Shown piece by piece: positions 6,914-15,558 of a stretch of DNA of 20,051 nt. The notes under the pieces were generated by a model, which saw nothing but the letters and a program-made list of their open reading frames with translations, ran no database searches and was not told the DNA's origin. This DNA is from PNAI01 sp964575715 (GTDB lineage: Bacteria; Pseudomonadota; Alphaproteobacteria; Rhizobiales; Xanthobacteraceae). The first letter of the stretch is position 1; the number at the start of each line of letters is the position of its first letter. The stretch spans positions 1 through 20,051 of the forward strand of contig CAZNSG010000265.1 of assembly GCA_964575715.1 (NCBI GenBank), in the 5' to 3' direction. The position numbers and the translations under genes are program-made.

Positions 6914-9301
6914 ATGTCGGCCGACAGATTCGACCAGTCGGGGACTGACGGCTTGATAACGCATCCGGCGCCGCGTCCCGCCGAGCGCAGTACGCTTGCG
7001 TTCGGTTTGGAGCGAATGGGTCTGATCGCGCTGCGGTTTCCCAGTACCATTTCGGTTATCCTGGTCCTGCTGTGCATTGCCGCGGCCTTTGGGATCGAGC
7101 GCATCAAGATCGACGATTCGCTCAGCCAATTGTTCCGCTCGGACACCGCCGACTTCCGGCAATACGAGACAGTGGTGCGCCGGTTCCCGTCGAGCGAATT
7201 TGACGTGCTCGTGGTGGTCGAGGGCAAGACACTGCTGCACCGCGAATCAATCGATAAACTGCGCGATCTCGTTACCGATCTTCAGTTGATCGATGGCACG
7301 CGCGGTCTGATCTCATTGTTCTCGGCGCGCCAGCCGCCGGAGCGCGGGATGCTGCCGGCACCGCTGTTTCCGAGCGACCTTCCGCACGGCGCCGAATACG
7401 ATCAGTTGGTCCAGCGCGTGCTCACAAACGAAATCATCCGCGGCAAGCTCATGTCGGAGGACGGCACGCTGGCGCTCATCGTGCTCGCGCTCGATCCGAA
7501 TATCACGCAGACCAAGAGCCTGAACAATACGGTCGCCGAGATCAGAACCAACCTGGCCGAGTATCTGTCGGGAACCGACCTCAAAGGCCAGCTTTCCGGC
7601 GTGCCGGTCATGCAGCTCGAAATCCGCATGGCGGTGGAGCGGGACCGGCTGGTCTACAACACCATTGGCTTCGCCGCCGGCTGCCTGATCGCCATCCTTT
7701 TTTTCCGGCGCGTGTCATTCATGCTGATTGCGGCCGCGCCGCCGCTGCTTGCAATCATGCTGTCACTCGGCGTGCTCGGCTGGCTCGATTACCGCCTCAA
7801 CATGTTTCTAAACGTGATGACGCCGCTGATTATGGTGATCAGCTTCTCGGACAGTATGCAGTTGACCTTTGCCGCGCGCGACCGGCTGATCGCCGGCCAA
7901 AACAAATACGAGGCGTTTCGTGACGCAATTCTTGTGGTTGGACCAGCCTGTGTGCTCACCCATGCGACGGCGGCGCTCTCATTCATCGCGCTGCAATTTT
8001 CCTCCTCCGAGCTGATCCGCACGTTCGGCGAAGCGGGCCTTATCGCGACGGTAATCGCGCTGGTGGCCGTGCTCATGCTCGTGCCGCTGCTCGGCGTTAT
8101 CCTGGTGCGCAATGAAAAGACCTTTGCCGCGGAGGTCAAAGAAAAGGACTTCGGTGTGACCTGGCTGCGGCTGTTCTGCCGCTGGATCGCGCATCGCATG
8201 GTCAGCCGCCCCGGCCTCTACAGCTTGTTCAGCCTGCTCCTGGTCGGCGGGCTTGGGCTCTTCTACGCCAATCTCGAACCGCGATACCGGCTCGCGGACC
8301 AGGTGCCGAATAAGCGCCAGGCGGTCGCGGCCAGCAGCCGTCTCGACGCCAAGCTCACGGGCGCAAATCCGATCGACGTATTGATCGAATTCCCCAAGGG
8401 CGCAACGCTCTACGCGCCCGAGACGCTGGCGACTATCGCGCAGGTGCACACAGCTGTCGAAAAACAGGCCGGCGTCGGCAATGTCTGGTCAATCGATTCG
8501 CTGCGGCGCTGGCTCGCCGAGAAGGCCGGCAGATCGGATGTCGAGACGCTCAAGAAATATGTCGATGTCCTGCCCACGCACCTGGTCCGGCGTTTTGTCT
8601 CCGCCGAGCAGGACGCCGTGGTGGTCACCGGCCGCATTCCGGACATCGATGCCAGCCAGCTGCTGCCGGTGGTCAACCAGCTCGATCGCGCGCTCGACGA
8701 TGTGCGCGCCAAGCAGCCGGGCTACAACATTGCGGTAACCGGTCTCGCCGCCATTGCCGCACGCAACAGCGCGAGCATGATCGACAAGCTCAACCGCGCG
8801 CTGACGTTAGAGTTCATTTTCGTCGCGGTGTTCATGGGTCTTGCATTTCGATCGTTCGTCGTGATGTTCGTGACCATTCTGCCGGGAATTTTCCCGGTCG
8901 TGCTGGCCGGTACAATCTTGTGGCTGATGGGCCAGGGCTTGCAGTTCGCCAGCATCGTCGCGCTGACCGTCTCTTTCGGATTGGGCTTGAGCGCTACCAT
9001 TCATTTCCTCAACCGCCTGCGCCTCGAGGACAAGCCCGAAAACGATCCGGGCGTGGGGGTCGAAAGGGCGACTATTCTCGTCGGTCCGGCCTTGATCTTG
9101 ACCTCCGCGGTGCTGGCGTGCGGACTTGCGGTGACTGCGTTTTCCGATCTGCCGTCCTTGCGGCTGTTTGGCTGGCTCAGCGCATTCGCAATGCTGGCGG
9201 CGCTGACCGCCGACCTTCTGATCTTGCGGCCGACGGTCATGTTTCTCAGTCAGATCGCGCGCAGGCTCAGCGGCAATTCGCTCACACGGCCCGCAGAATG
9301 A
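6914..9301 (+). CDS. RND superfamily (MMPL / COG1033-type) transporter
   Basis: Inner-membrane exporter subunit, probably for lipids or hydrophobic compounds, driven by the proton gradient; the substrate is inferred only loosely. 795 residues from the ATG at 6914, which has GGAGGA four bases upstream; a TTG at 6875 is in frame but lacks this. Layout is the classic duplicated RND fold: TM1 at 42-62, first extracytoplasmic loop (about 63-245), a TM block (about 246-400), a second TM and loop (about 433-628), and a last TM block (about 630-780). Asp312 in SFSDSMQL sits in the first TM block, where proton-relay residues occur. The matching position in the second half is Ser693 (GLGLSATIHF). No periplasmic adaptor or outer-membrane gene is adjacent. 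Confidence 0.9.
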   Translation: MSADRFDQSGTDGLITHPAPRPAERSTLAFGLERMGLIALRFPSTISVILVLLCIAAAFGIERIKIDDSLSQLFRSDTADFRQYETVVRRFPSSEFDVLVVVEGKTLLHRESIDKLRDLVTDLQLIDGTRGLISLFSARQPPERGMLPAPLFPSDLPHGAEYDQLVQRVLTNEIIRGKLMSEDGTLALIVLALDPNITQTKSLNNTVAEIRTNLAEYLSGTDLKGQLSGVPVMQLEIRMAVERDRLVYNTIGFAAGCLIAILFFRRVSFMLIAAAPPLLAIMLSLGVLGWLDYRLNMFLNVMTPLIMVISFSDSMQLTFAARDRLIAGQNKYEAFRDAILVVGPACVLTHATAALSFIALQFSSSELIRTFGEAGLIATVIALVAVLMLVPLLGVILVRNEKTFAAEVKEKDFGVTWLRLFCRWIAHRMVSRPGLYSLFSLLLVGGLGLFYANLEPRYRLADQVPNKRQAVAASSRLDAKLTGANPIDVLIEFPKGATLYAPETLATIAQVHTAVEKQAGVGNVWSIDSLRRWLAEKAGRSDVETLKKYVDVLPTHLVRRFVSAEQDAVVVTGRIPDIDASQLLPVVNQLDRALDDVRAKQPGYNIAVTGLAAIAARNSASMIDKLNRALTLEFIFVAVFMGLAFRSFVVMFVTILPGIFPVVLAGTILWLMGQGLQFASIVALTVSFGLGLSATIHFLNRLRLEDKPENDPGVGVERATILVGPALILTSAVLACGLAVTAFSDLPSLRLFGWLSAFAMLAALTADLLILRPTVMFLSQIARRLSGNSLTRPAE

Positions 9302-9324
9302 GCGGGCTATCGGGTCATTGAGAT

Positions 9325-9888
9325 TTACGGATTGGGGCTGGGGCCGCTCGGAATGCTGCCGGTCGGAGCGTTGCTGGCTGGTCTCGAGCCGGTGCGATTG
9401 AGACCGATCAGGACGTCCGTGATTTCGCTGCCGGGCGATTGAATACGCACGGTCTGCTTTTCGCCCTGGTTCACGAGTTCCAATGTTGCATTGAATGTCT
9501 GGCTCTCGACGTTGGCCGCGATCAGATCGCCGTTGATCCTGCCGTTTATTCTTCCGCTCATGCCGCGGGTATCTTCGCTCCACGTGCCGGAAACCGACCC
9601 GCTGTTATGATTTAGTTCGCTCTGCAGCTCGAATTTATAGCTGTCGCCGGCGCAACGGATTTCCAACTTGAGACTGACGATGTTGAACATGTCGGCAGGA
9701 GTGAATCCGGCGCGGCAGCGAAGGCGTTCCTTCGTGCCGTTGGACAAGTAGAGGAGCCCACTGCCCACCCAGTTCCCGCCGAATTTCGTGAATGGATTTG
9801 CTGTTTGAGAATATGCAGAAGATGCAGCGAGCATGAAAGCGGCTGCCGTGAGTACGCGCACGCTGTAATTCGCTGATTTCAATGTCAT
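9325..9888 (-). CDS. Small secreted protein of unknown function
   Basis: About 187 residues with a Sec-type signal peptide (hydrophobic stretch VRVLTAAAFMLAASSAYS, likely cut before QTANP). The mature part is polar and rich in beta-strand-like segments, with GGNWVGSGLLYLSNG near its start and RLRCRAGF and LEIRCAGD, whose two cysteines could pair. The tail is Pro/Ser/Asn-rich. I chose the ATG at 9888 because AGGGGGG is nine bases upstream; the ATG at 9897 directly abuts that site. Its small beta-rich form and the conserved GxWxGSG suggest a periplasmic lipocalin-like fold, but this is a guess. It converges on the RND gene with a 23-bp gap. Confidence 0.72.
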   Translation of the reverse strand: MTLKSANYSVRVLTAAAFMLAASSAYSQTANPFTKFGGNWVGSGLLYLSNGTKERLRCRAGFTPADMFNIVSLKLEIRCAGDSYKFELQSELNHNSGSVSGTWSEDTRGMSGRINGRINGDLIAANVESQTFNATLELVNQGEKQTVRIQSPGSEITDVLIGLNRTGSRPASNAPTGSIPSGPSPNP

Positions 9889-10172
9889 GAATGCCATCCC
9901 CCCTGCGATCCGAGCAGAAAATAAAGTCGTTCACCTATCGGCGAGGTATAATTTTCTTTTGAATTCTCTCCTGACTGATACGGCAAAGCCCCACACGACC
10001 GCCAAAAAATACACCGGCAGCGCGTTAACTTATCTGATCAAAACCACCCTGGGAAGCGCGGAAGTTGCGCCTGAAAGGGTAGTGTCAGATCACGATTTGT
10101 CACAGTTTGTTAAATTGCTGCCGGTCGAAAGAATATTTGACCATTTCTTAGGCTCGTTTGCGCATTTGGTGC
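9889..10172. other. Intergenic region, 284 bp
   Basis: AT-richer than the flanks, notably around 9945-9965 (GGTATAATTTTC). It lies upstream of the secreted-protein gene and downstream of the propeller gene, both on the minus strand, so it probably carries the former's promoter and the latter's end. No clear terminator, repeat or gene was found. Confidence 0.35.
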
Positions 10173-12332
10173 TCATTTGGCCAATGGATTCGGCCGAAGC
10201 TGGAAGTGCACGACCCTGGGTTTGCTCCCCTTGCCGCCTTCCATCAGCCAAGGCGTGCGGTCGCCGTTGGTTGTCCACAAGCCCCTGCCCTTCCAGCCTG
10301 CGTTCGGATTGTCGATGCGGCCATCGAACCCCTTGGCGTAGAAGCCCATCGGGTACGGCACGCGCAGCAAAATCATTTTGCCGTCCTTGAGCGCAACCAA
10401 CCCGTCGTTGAGGTTGGCGGTGGAAATGGGGATGTTGGCGCCCAGTCCGAACGTGTTGTGCTGATCGACCCAGGTGTAATAGCTCGACTCGGCACTGAGA
10501 TTCTCGAAGCCTTCGAAGCCGGGGCCGGGATATTTGTGGAACACCCATCCTTCCGGGCAATGGTCGCCGGTGGCCGCTGGTCCCTTGAGCGGGCCTTTGC
10601 ATTTACGGCGGTCGAAGCTGACGAGATGGCCGCTTGACGACGAACCCCAAAGAACGCCGTTGCGGTCGATGTCGCCACCGCGAATACCGTAACCGACACT
10701 TGGCATACGCGGCACGTTGTAGACTTCCGACAGTCCGGTTCTTGGATCAAAGCGCAGAAACCCCGGCGTGCCGGCGAAAACACCGACGGTGTACCAGATG
10801 GAGCCGTCCACCGGATTCGGCATGACGGCATAGGGACCGGAACCGGGCACGATGCGTCTGTCCTTGGCGGGATCGGCCGGCTGGTTGGGCTCGACGAATT
10901 CGTCGCGCTTGCCGTTGCCGTTGGTGTCGAGAATGAACGGCGACCAGCCCTGCGACTTGGCGGCGTCGCCGGTGGCGTCGAACATCTTGGTGTTGATCCA
11001 ACCGGCCACCGGGCCGGTGCCGCTGAGCCACAGCGTGTCGTTGACGTCGTAGCCGAACTGCGGGTGATGGGTCCCGAAGCAGGTGTCGACAAAGGTGTAC
11101 TTCATCGTTCTGGGATCGAGCACCGCCACCTGCCGGGCCGAGCGCTCCAGCGGGAACACTTTGGCGGACGGATGGTCGGAGCCCTTCTTGCACCAGGCGG
11201 GATTGTCCATGCCGCGCACGGTTGCCGCGATCCAGACTCTGCCCATCCGGTCGAACATGGCGTTGTGGTTGTTGGCCCGGGTGTCCCAGATCTTCTCGTC
11301 GCCAAAATAGGGCGAAGGCTGGATCGGCTTGATGGCGGCGGCGTGCCCCGGCCCCAGCGATTCCGGCATCTGCGGATCGCGCACCGGCATCTTGAAGAAC
11401 GTGACTTTGTGCGTCTTGGGATCGAGGATCGGCATGTTGTCGGTGGAGTACTCGGGCGAGCCGTAGAGCGGCCCATAGGCATTGACGAATGGGTAGCGCC
11501 GGTCCGAGGCGATCAGGTCGTGCAGATAATGCTTCTCGGTGCCCCACTCCCACGAGGTGACGACGATGTTGCGCTCCACGCCTTGCGGCCGCGGCGGCTT
11601 GTTCTTCGGCAGCTCGCCCTTGGCGACGCGGTCGGTCCAATCGCCGAAATATTTGTACGGCACCCCGCCGAGTTGTCCGGCAATCCGGTTGGTCATCTGC
11701 TCGCCGGACTGGCCAGAAGCGATGCGGCGCATCCAGGCTTCTTCGCCCGACTTGAATTGACCAAGCGTTGAAGGAATCGTCCGCGTCGATTCCTGACCAA
11801 GCTGATGGCAGCCGATGCAGTCGACGTTATTCATCTGCCGCAGCCAGTCGTGAATGGTGACTTTCTCAGGGATCGCGCTCTTGCCGCCGAACTCGCTGGC
11901 GGGCGGGATTTTCATCATCGTGTACCAGTAGATCGCGGGATAATATTTTGCGGCTGACTTCTCGTCCGGCGCGACGACTGCCGTAAGGTTGAGGAGCTTG
12001 CCGGGCTCGCCATCCACTTTGGCTGAGTCGACAAGACCGTAGCCGCGCACCCAGACCTTGTACTTGGCCTTCGGCAGGTCGGGGATGACATAGCGGCCCT
12101 GATCGTCGGTCACCACCATCTTGGCGAACTTGGTGGGAAGATCGCTGGTCTCGGCGATCACCCAGACGCCGGCTTCCGGCCCCTTCGGTCCGCTGACCAC
12201 GCCGCCGATGTCGTCGCTGTCGATGAACACGGCGGCTACCCGCTGCGCGCTCACCGGCGCCGGCAGCGCGGCAAGAATTGCCGCAATCGCGATGGCCGCG
12301 ACGCCAAGATACAAGGATTGTTTGAACTTCAT
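10173..12332 (-). CDS. Secreted CpD-reg-like / CxxCH / beta-propeller protein
   Basis: 719 residues. A Sec signal peptide ends near SAQ (28-30). A carboxypeptidase-regulatory-like beta-sandwich follows at about 40-120 (GGVVSGPKGPEAGVWV, DDQGRYVIPDLP). A single haem-type CIGCH motif sits at 172-176. The long C-terminal region (about 230-719) has repeated propeller-like strands such as GRVWIAATV, DTLWLSGTG, GSIWYTVGV and GVLWGSSSSG, resembling Vgb-like (streptogramin lyase fold) propellers. The protein is probably periplasmic. Whether haem binds is not shown. The start at 12332 has GGAGGG five to nine bases upstream; the frame stays open upstream only because it overlaps the monooxygenase gene. 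It is the last gene of a probable operon, 77 bp after the monooxygenase. The biochemical role is unknown. Confidence 0.85.
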   Translation of the reverse strand: MKFKQSLYLGVAAIAIAAILAALPAPVSAQRVAAVFIDSDDIGGVVSGPKGPEAGVWVIAETSDLPTKFAKMVVTDDQGRYVIPDLPKAKYKVWVRGYGLVDSAKVDGEPGKLLNLTAVVAPDEKSAAKYYPAIYWYTMMKIPPASEFGGKSAIPEKVTIHDWLRQMNNVDCIGCHQLGQESTRTIPSTLGQFKSGEEAWMRRIASGQSGEQMTNRIAGQLGGVPYKYFGDWTDRVAKGELPKNKPPRPQGVERNIVVTSWEWGTEKHYLHDLIASDRRYPFVNAYGPLYGSPEYSTDNMPILDPKTHKVTFFKMPVRDPQMPESLGPGHAAAIKPIQPSPYFGDEKIWDTRANNHNAMFDRMGRVWIAATVRGMDNPAWCKKGSDHPSAKVFPLERSARQVAVLDPRTMKYTFVDTCFGTHHPQFGYDVNDTLWLSGTGPVAGWINTKMFDATGDAAKSQGWSPFILDTNGNGKRDEFVEPNQPADPAKDRRIVPGSGPYAVMPNPVDGSIWYTVGVFAGTPGFLRFDPRTGLSEVYNVPRMPSVGYGIRGGDIDRNGVLWGSSSSGHLVSFDRRKCKGPLKGPAATGDHCPEGWVFHKYPGPGFEGFENLSAESSYYTWVDQHNTFGLGANIPISTANLNDGLVALKDGKMILLRVPYPMGFYAKGFDGRIDNPNAGWKGRGLWTTNGDRTPWLMEGGKGSKPRVVHFQLRPNPLAK

Positions 12333-12409
12333 CGCACCCTCCCCACCTGCCCCTTTTTGCCGGCAGTTTGGTGAAAAATAGCACCAATGGCGAACGGGCG
12401 AAATGCCAA

Positions 12410-13453
12410 TCAAAGCCGTGCCAGCTTCGGCATGACCGCGGTGGAAAACAAGTTCAGCGAGCGCAGCGCGTCGGTGAGCGACATGGTGCCGAGGAAGAGA
12501 TAGCTCAGCAAATAATTGATCCCGAGTTCGGCTACCTGCCGCTCGATCGCCGCAAGTACGGTGTCCGGGGAGCCAAAGATCACGCTGCCCTCCTCGACGC
12601 ATTCCTCGAAGCTCGCCCCGCGCACGGCCTTGAGCCGCGCAGTCAAGCCGGTGTCGCCGTGCTTGCTGCGCAGCCAGTTGATGTTGGCGAGGTGATGCTC
12701 CATGGCGGGCTTGGCCCAGGTGCGCGCCTTGGCATCGGTCTCGTCGACGAAAATGTGGCGCTGCACGCCGATCGCCACGCCGCCGGGGAATTCTGGCTTG
12801 GGATGCGCGGCGCGGCCGCGCTTGGCGAAGGTTTGCTTGAACGTCGTGATGTTCTCCTTGGCGAGCTGCATAGAACCGAGCGTGACAAAGTGCAGCCCCT
12901 GCTCGCCGGCCCAGGCCGAGCCCTCGGCGCCAGAGGAGCCATACCAGAACGGCGGATGCGGCTGCTGCAGCGGATGCAGCTCAATCGGCACATTCTCGTA
13001 ATTGTAATGCGGGCCGGAATAGGTCAGCGAATTGCCAGTCAATCCCGCGCTGATGCATTTGAAGGCGTCGATGAAAATCTCGCGCGAATCCTGATGCTCG
13101 ACCTTGTGGAATTTGAGCTCGAAGGGCGAGACGCCGCGGCCGACGCCAACCTCGAGCCGGCCGTGGCTCAAATGATCGAGCATGCAGATTTCCTCGATCA
13201 GGCGCAGCGGCGAGTAGAGCGGCAGCAGATACACCAGCGTGCCGAGCCGGATGCGCGTGGTGGTGCGCGCGACCGCGCCGAGAAACACGCCGGGTACCGG
13301 CACCATGTTGAGCGGCGTGGCATGATGCTCGGCAAGGTGCAGGCAGTAGAAGCCCGCCTCGTCGCAGGCCTTGATGAAGCTAAGCCGCTCGTCGAACAGT
13401 TGAGCGAGCGGCCGCTCGCCATGCTCGATGTGATCGAACAATCCGATTTTCAT
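12410..13453 (-). CDS. LLM-class flavin-dependent oxidoreductase
   Basis: Bacterial-luciferase-like monooxygenase using reduced flavin (FMN) and O2; cytoplasmic. 347 residues, normal for the family. Visible hallmarks are MKIGLFDHIE, the AEHH motif (41-44), GTLVYLLPLYSPLRLIEE (71-88), DHLSHGRLEVGVGRG (93-107) and the late phosphate-loop-like WYGSSGAEG. The start at 13453 has GAGGGGG five bases upstream. It lies 35 bp after the permease gene and 77 bp before the CxxCH/propeller gene, all on the minus strand, so co-transcription is likely. The substrate is unknown; the context could mean an imported or exported organic compound. Confidence 0.92.
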   Translation of the reverse strand: MKIGLFDHIEHGERPLAQLFDERLSFIKACDEAGFYCLHLAEHHATPLNMVPVPGVFLGAVARTTTRIRLGTLVYLLPLYSPLRLIEEICMLDHLSHGRLEVGVGRGVSPFELKFHKVEHQDSREIFIDAFKCISAGLTGNSLTYSGPHYNYENVPIELHPLQQPHPPFWYGSSGAEGSAWAGEQGLHFVTLGSMQLAKENITTFKQTFAKRGRAAHPKPEFPGGVAIGVQRHIFVDETDAKARTWAKPAMEHHLANINWLRSKHGDTGLTARLKAVRGASFEECVEEGSVIFGSPDTVLAAIERQVAELGINYLLSYLFLGTMSLTDALRSLNLFSTAVMPKLARL

Positions 13454-13488
13454 TGGCCCCCTCGGTGCGCGGATGCTGTTGGAATTGC

Positions 13489-14547
13489 TTATTTGTGCCG
13501 ATGAACATGATGCATATCTGGCGTGTGGGGATGCGTGTGCCTTAAGCGGCCATGCGCATGAACATGGGTATGCGGTTCACCGGGCGGGTCATTCGCGCTG
13601 TGCCGATGCTGGTGGTGCAGGTCGTGCACATGTGGGTGAGAATGACTGAGCGGTTCGTGCAGGTGTTCATGTTCATGTCGTTCGGTGAGGTGCAGCCACA
13701 CGCCAACGGCCATGAGCGCTCCGGCAGCCAATACTTGAAGGGGGATTGGGGCGCCGAAGACGACGATCGCGGCAATGGCGCCGATGAAAGGGGCGGTTGA
13801 AAAATAGGCGCTGGTGCGCGCCGTCCCGAGATGACGAAGCGCGAAGACAAAAAACACCAAGCTGACTCCGTAACCCAGGAATCCAACGATCCCGGAAAAT
13901 AGTATGGTCGGGATGTCCGGAAGCGAAGCTCCCGCCCATAGGCCGAGTGCGAGATTGACCGGCCCGGCGATGAGACCCTTCAATACGACAATCTGCAATG
14001 GGTCCGCGAGCGAGATTTTGCGCGTGAGATTGTTGTCCAGGCCCCAGGCGACACAGGCGCCAACAATCGCGATTGGGCCGGCGAGTCCCGTCAGCGCCGG
14101 CGCTTCCGGCCAGGACAGGAGCAAGGCGCCGGCAACCAGCAGCGCCATGCCGGTGGCGACCCGGCGGTCAAAATTTTCCTTAAAGACGAACCAAGCCATG
14201 AGCGCGGTCGCCGCGCCTTCCAGCGTGAGCAGCAAAGACGCGGTGGCGGCATCGGTTGCGGAAAGACCGATCAGCAAAAGGATCGGGCCGGCCACGCCGC
14301 CCGCCGCGATGGCGCCCGCGAGCCAGGGAAGGTCTTTCCAACCCAGCGCTTGCTCAGGGGCTTGCCGCGCCGGCCTGACGCTCGAGACAAATCGGCGCAG
14401 CATTGCGACGCCAAGACCGGCGCCACAATAGAGCAGACCGGCGAGAACCATGGGATCGACCGACCCGACCAGGACTTTTGCGGCCGGTGTTGAGAGGCCG
14501 AACAACGCCGCGGCTGCAAGCGCATAGAGGACCGCGATTTGATTCAT
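13489..14547 (-). CDS. DMT/EamA-family permease with His-rich C-terminal tail
   Basis: 352 residues. Two EamA repeats (about residues 5-140 and 150-285) give some ten membrane helices. A hydrophilic tail follows (291-352) in which I count 23 histidines in 62 residues, in patterns such as HEHEHLHE, HSHPHVHD and HHVHRHK. The tail probably binds Ni2+, Co2+ or Zn2+; transport of a metal or a metal chelate is inferred, since most EamA members move organic metabolites. It is divergent from the NicO/RcnA-like gene and heads a possible operon with the monooxygenase. The start at 14547 has only a weak purine stretch upstream. EamA proteins with such tails exist in related genomes as far as I recall, but I know of no assigned function. 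Confidence 0.9.
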   Translation of the reverse strand: MNQIAVLYALAAAALFGLSTPAAKVLVGSVDPMVLAGLLYCGAGLGVAMLRRFVSSVRPARQAPEQALGWKDLPWLAGAIAAGGVAGPILLLIGLSATDAATASLLLTLEGAATALMAWFVFKENFDRRVATGMALLVAGALLLSWPEAPALTGLAGPIAIVGACVAWGLDNNLTRKISLADPLQIVVLKGLIAGPVNLALGLWAGASLPDIPTILFSGIVGFLGYGVSLVFFVFALRHLGTARTSAYFSTAPFIGAIAAIVVFGAPIPLQVLAAGALMAVGVWLHLTERHEHEHLHEPLSHSHPHVHDLHHQHRHSANDPPGEPHTHVHAHGRLRHTHPHTPDMHHVHRHK

Positions 14548-14564
14548 GCCAACTCACTCATTTT

Positions 14565-14746
14565 GTCATTCCGGCCGAGCCGCGATCCAAGTCGGCCTTG
14601 GCCGACTTGGAAACTTCTGAAATTCGATCTCGGGTAAACCCGAGATCGATGGCGAGAGCCGGAATCCATAACTACCATCCGTGATTATGGATTCCGGGCT
14701 CGCCACGCCTTCGCCCTTCGGGCTACTGCGGGCGCCCCGGAATGAC
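14565..14746. repeat. Composite nested palindromic element (about 182 bp)
   Basis: Outer arms GTCATTCCGG (14565-14574) and CCGGAATGAC (14737-14746) enclose three further perfect palindromes: CCAAGTCGGCC-TT-GGCCGACTTGG (14587-14610), CGATCTCGGGT-AA-ACCCGAGATCG (14625-14648), and GGAATCCATAA...TTATGGATTCC (14661-14671 with 14685-14695). The first shares its core with the palindrome at 17-40. The element fills the divergent promoter gap between the permease and NicO genes, so it may affect their expression. Confidence 0.8.
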
Positions 14747-14758
14747 GAGTCAAAATTT

Positions 14759-14772
14759 ATACCGATTGGTAT
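14759..14772. promoter_or_regulatory. Possible operator ATACC-N4-GGTAT
   Basis: A 5-bp inverted repeat with a four-base centre lies about 60 bases before the NicO/RcnA-like start and outside the composite repeat. Its place between two putative metal-transport genes makes a regulator site plausible. It does not match the G-tract RcnR operator I know. Such short palindromes also occur by chance. Confidence 0.25.
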
Positions 14773-14832
14773 CATGCCCCGAAACTAACTTAGCTGACTG
14801 AAATTCGCGACGGCTGAAATGGATGAGAATAC

Positions 14833-15537
14833 ATGCCGGATTGGATGATCGGGTTCTTAAGCGGCATACAACGGAGCACGGTCACGATGCTCGCCGCCGA
14901 GTTGCGGGCGGGCGGGCTGGCGACGGCGGCTTTCGCGTTTTTTCTCGGCGCGGTTCACGCGCTCACCCCCGGCCACGGCAAGGCGGCTCTGGCGGCCTAT
15001 TTCTTCGGCCAGCAGGCGCGGATCGCGACCGGCATCCGCGTGGCGCTCGCAGCGGCGCTGCTCCATGTGCTGATGGGCTTCGTAGCATTCCTGATCTTGC
15101 GTTTCCTTGTCGGTCAGATGCCGGCGATGACCGGGCGAGGATCGCCGGTGTTTGCGATCACCGGATATGGCTTGATCGTATTTGCAGGCCTGCTGATGAT
15201 TTTCCAGAGCTTGCGTTCCACTCCTGCAGGCACGCAACCGCATGTGCTCACCCTCGGCATCGGGCTGCTGCCCTGCCCGTTGACCATCTCCGTGCTGGGC
15301 TTTGCCTGGGCGCAGGGCGCGGGTCCCATGATTGCGGTCGTGCTGTTGGCCCTGGCGGCCGGGATCGCGTTTACCATCGGCAGCGTGGCTGTGCTCGCGA
15401 TCCTCGGACGCCGCTATCTCGGCGCGGCGCTGATCGAGCGGATGCCAAAGTTCGAACGTGGCGCGCGAATGCTGCAAGGCGCCGCGGGCGCGATCATCGT
15501 CGTCATCGCCGCGTATGCGATTTGGAGGAATATCTGA
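14833..15537 (+). CDS. NicO/RcnA-like nickel/cobalt transporter
   Basis: 234 residues, inner membrane, about six helices. It carries the NicO/RcnA signature HALTPGHGKA (His42, His48, Lys50) early in the chain and a second family motif, GLLPCPLTISVLGFAWAQG, in the middle. RcnA-type proteins export Ni2+/Co2+, and the same fold also occurs in sulfite/thiosulfate-related permeases, so export of Ni/Co is a good but unproven guess. The His-rich loop found in E. coli RcnA is absent here. The start at 14833 has GGATGAG about nine bases upstream. It is divergent from the His-tailed permease and convergent with the multicopper oxidase. Confidence 0.88.
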   Translation: MPDWMIGFLSGIQRSTVTMLAAELRAGGLATAAFAFFLGAVHALTPGHGKAALAAYFFGQQARIATGIRVALAAALLHVLMGFVAFLILRFLVGQMPAMTGRGSPVFAITGYGLIVFAGLLMIFQSLRSTPAGTQPHVLTLGIGLLPCPLTISVLGFAWAQGAGPMIAVVLLALAAGIAFTIGSVAVLAILGRRYLGAALIERMPKFERGARMLQGAAGAIIVVIAAYAIWRNI

Positions 15538-15558
15538 GAAGATACGATTTCTAGTAAA

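Noticed and set aside
12333..12602. 90-codon N-terminal extension of the propeller protein
   Set aside because: It overlaps the monooxygenase gene out of frame and precedes an internal ATG with a good GGAGGG site and a signal peptide.
12368..13504. Plus-strand frame of 378 codons opposite the flavin monooxygenase
   Set aside because: Composition is typical of an antisense shadow and the opposite strand has a clear LLM-family protein with a good ribosome site.
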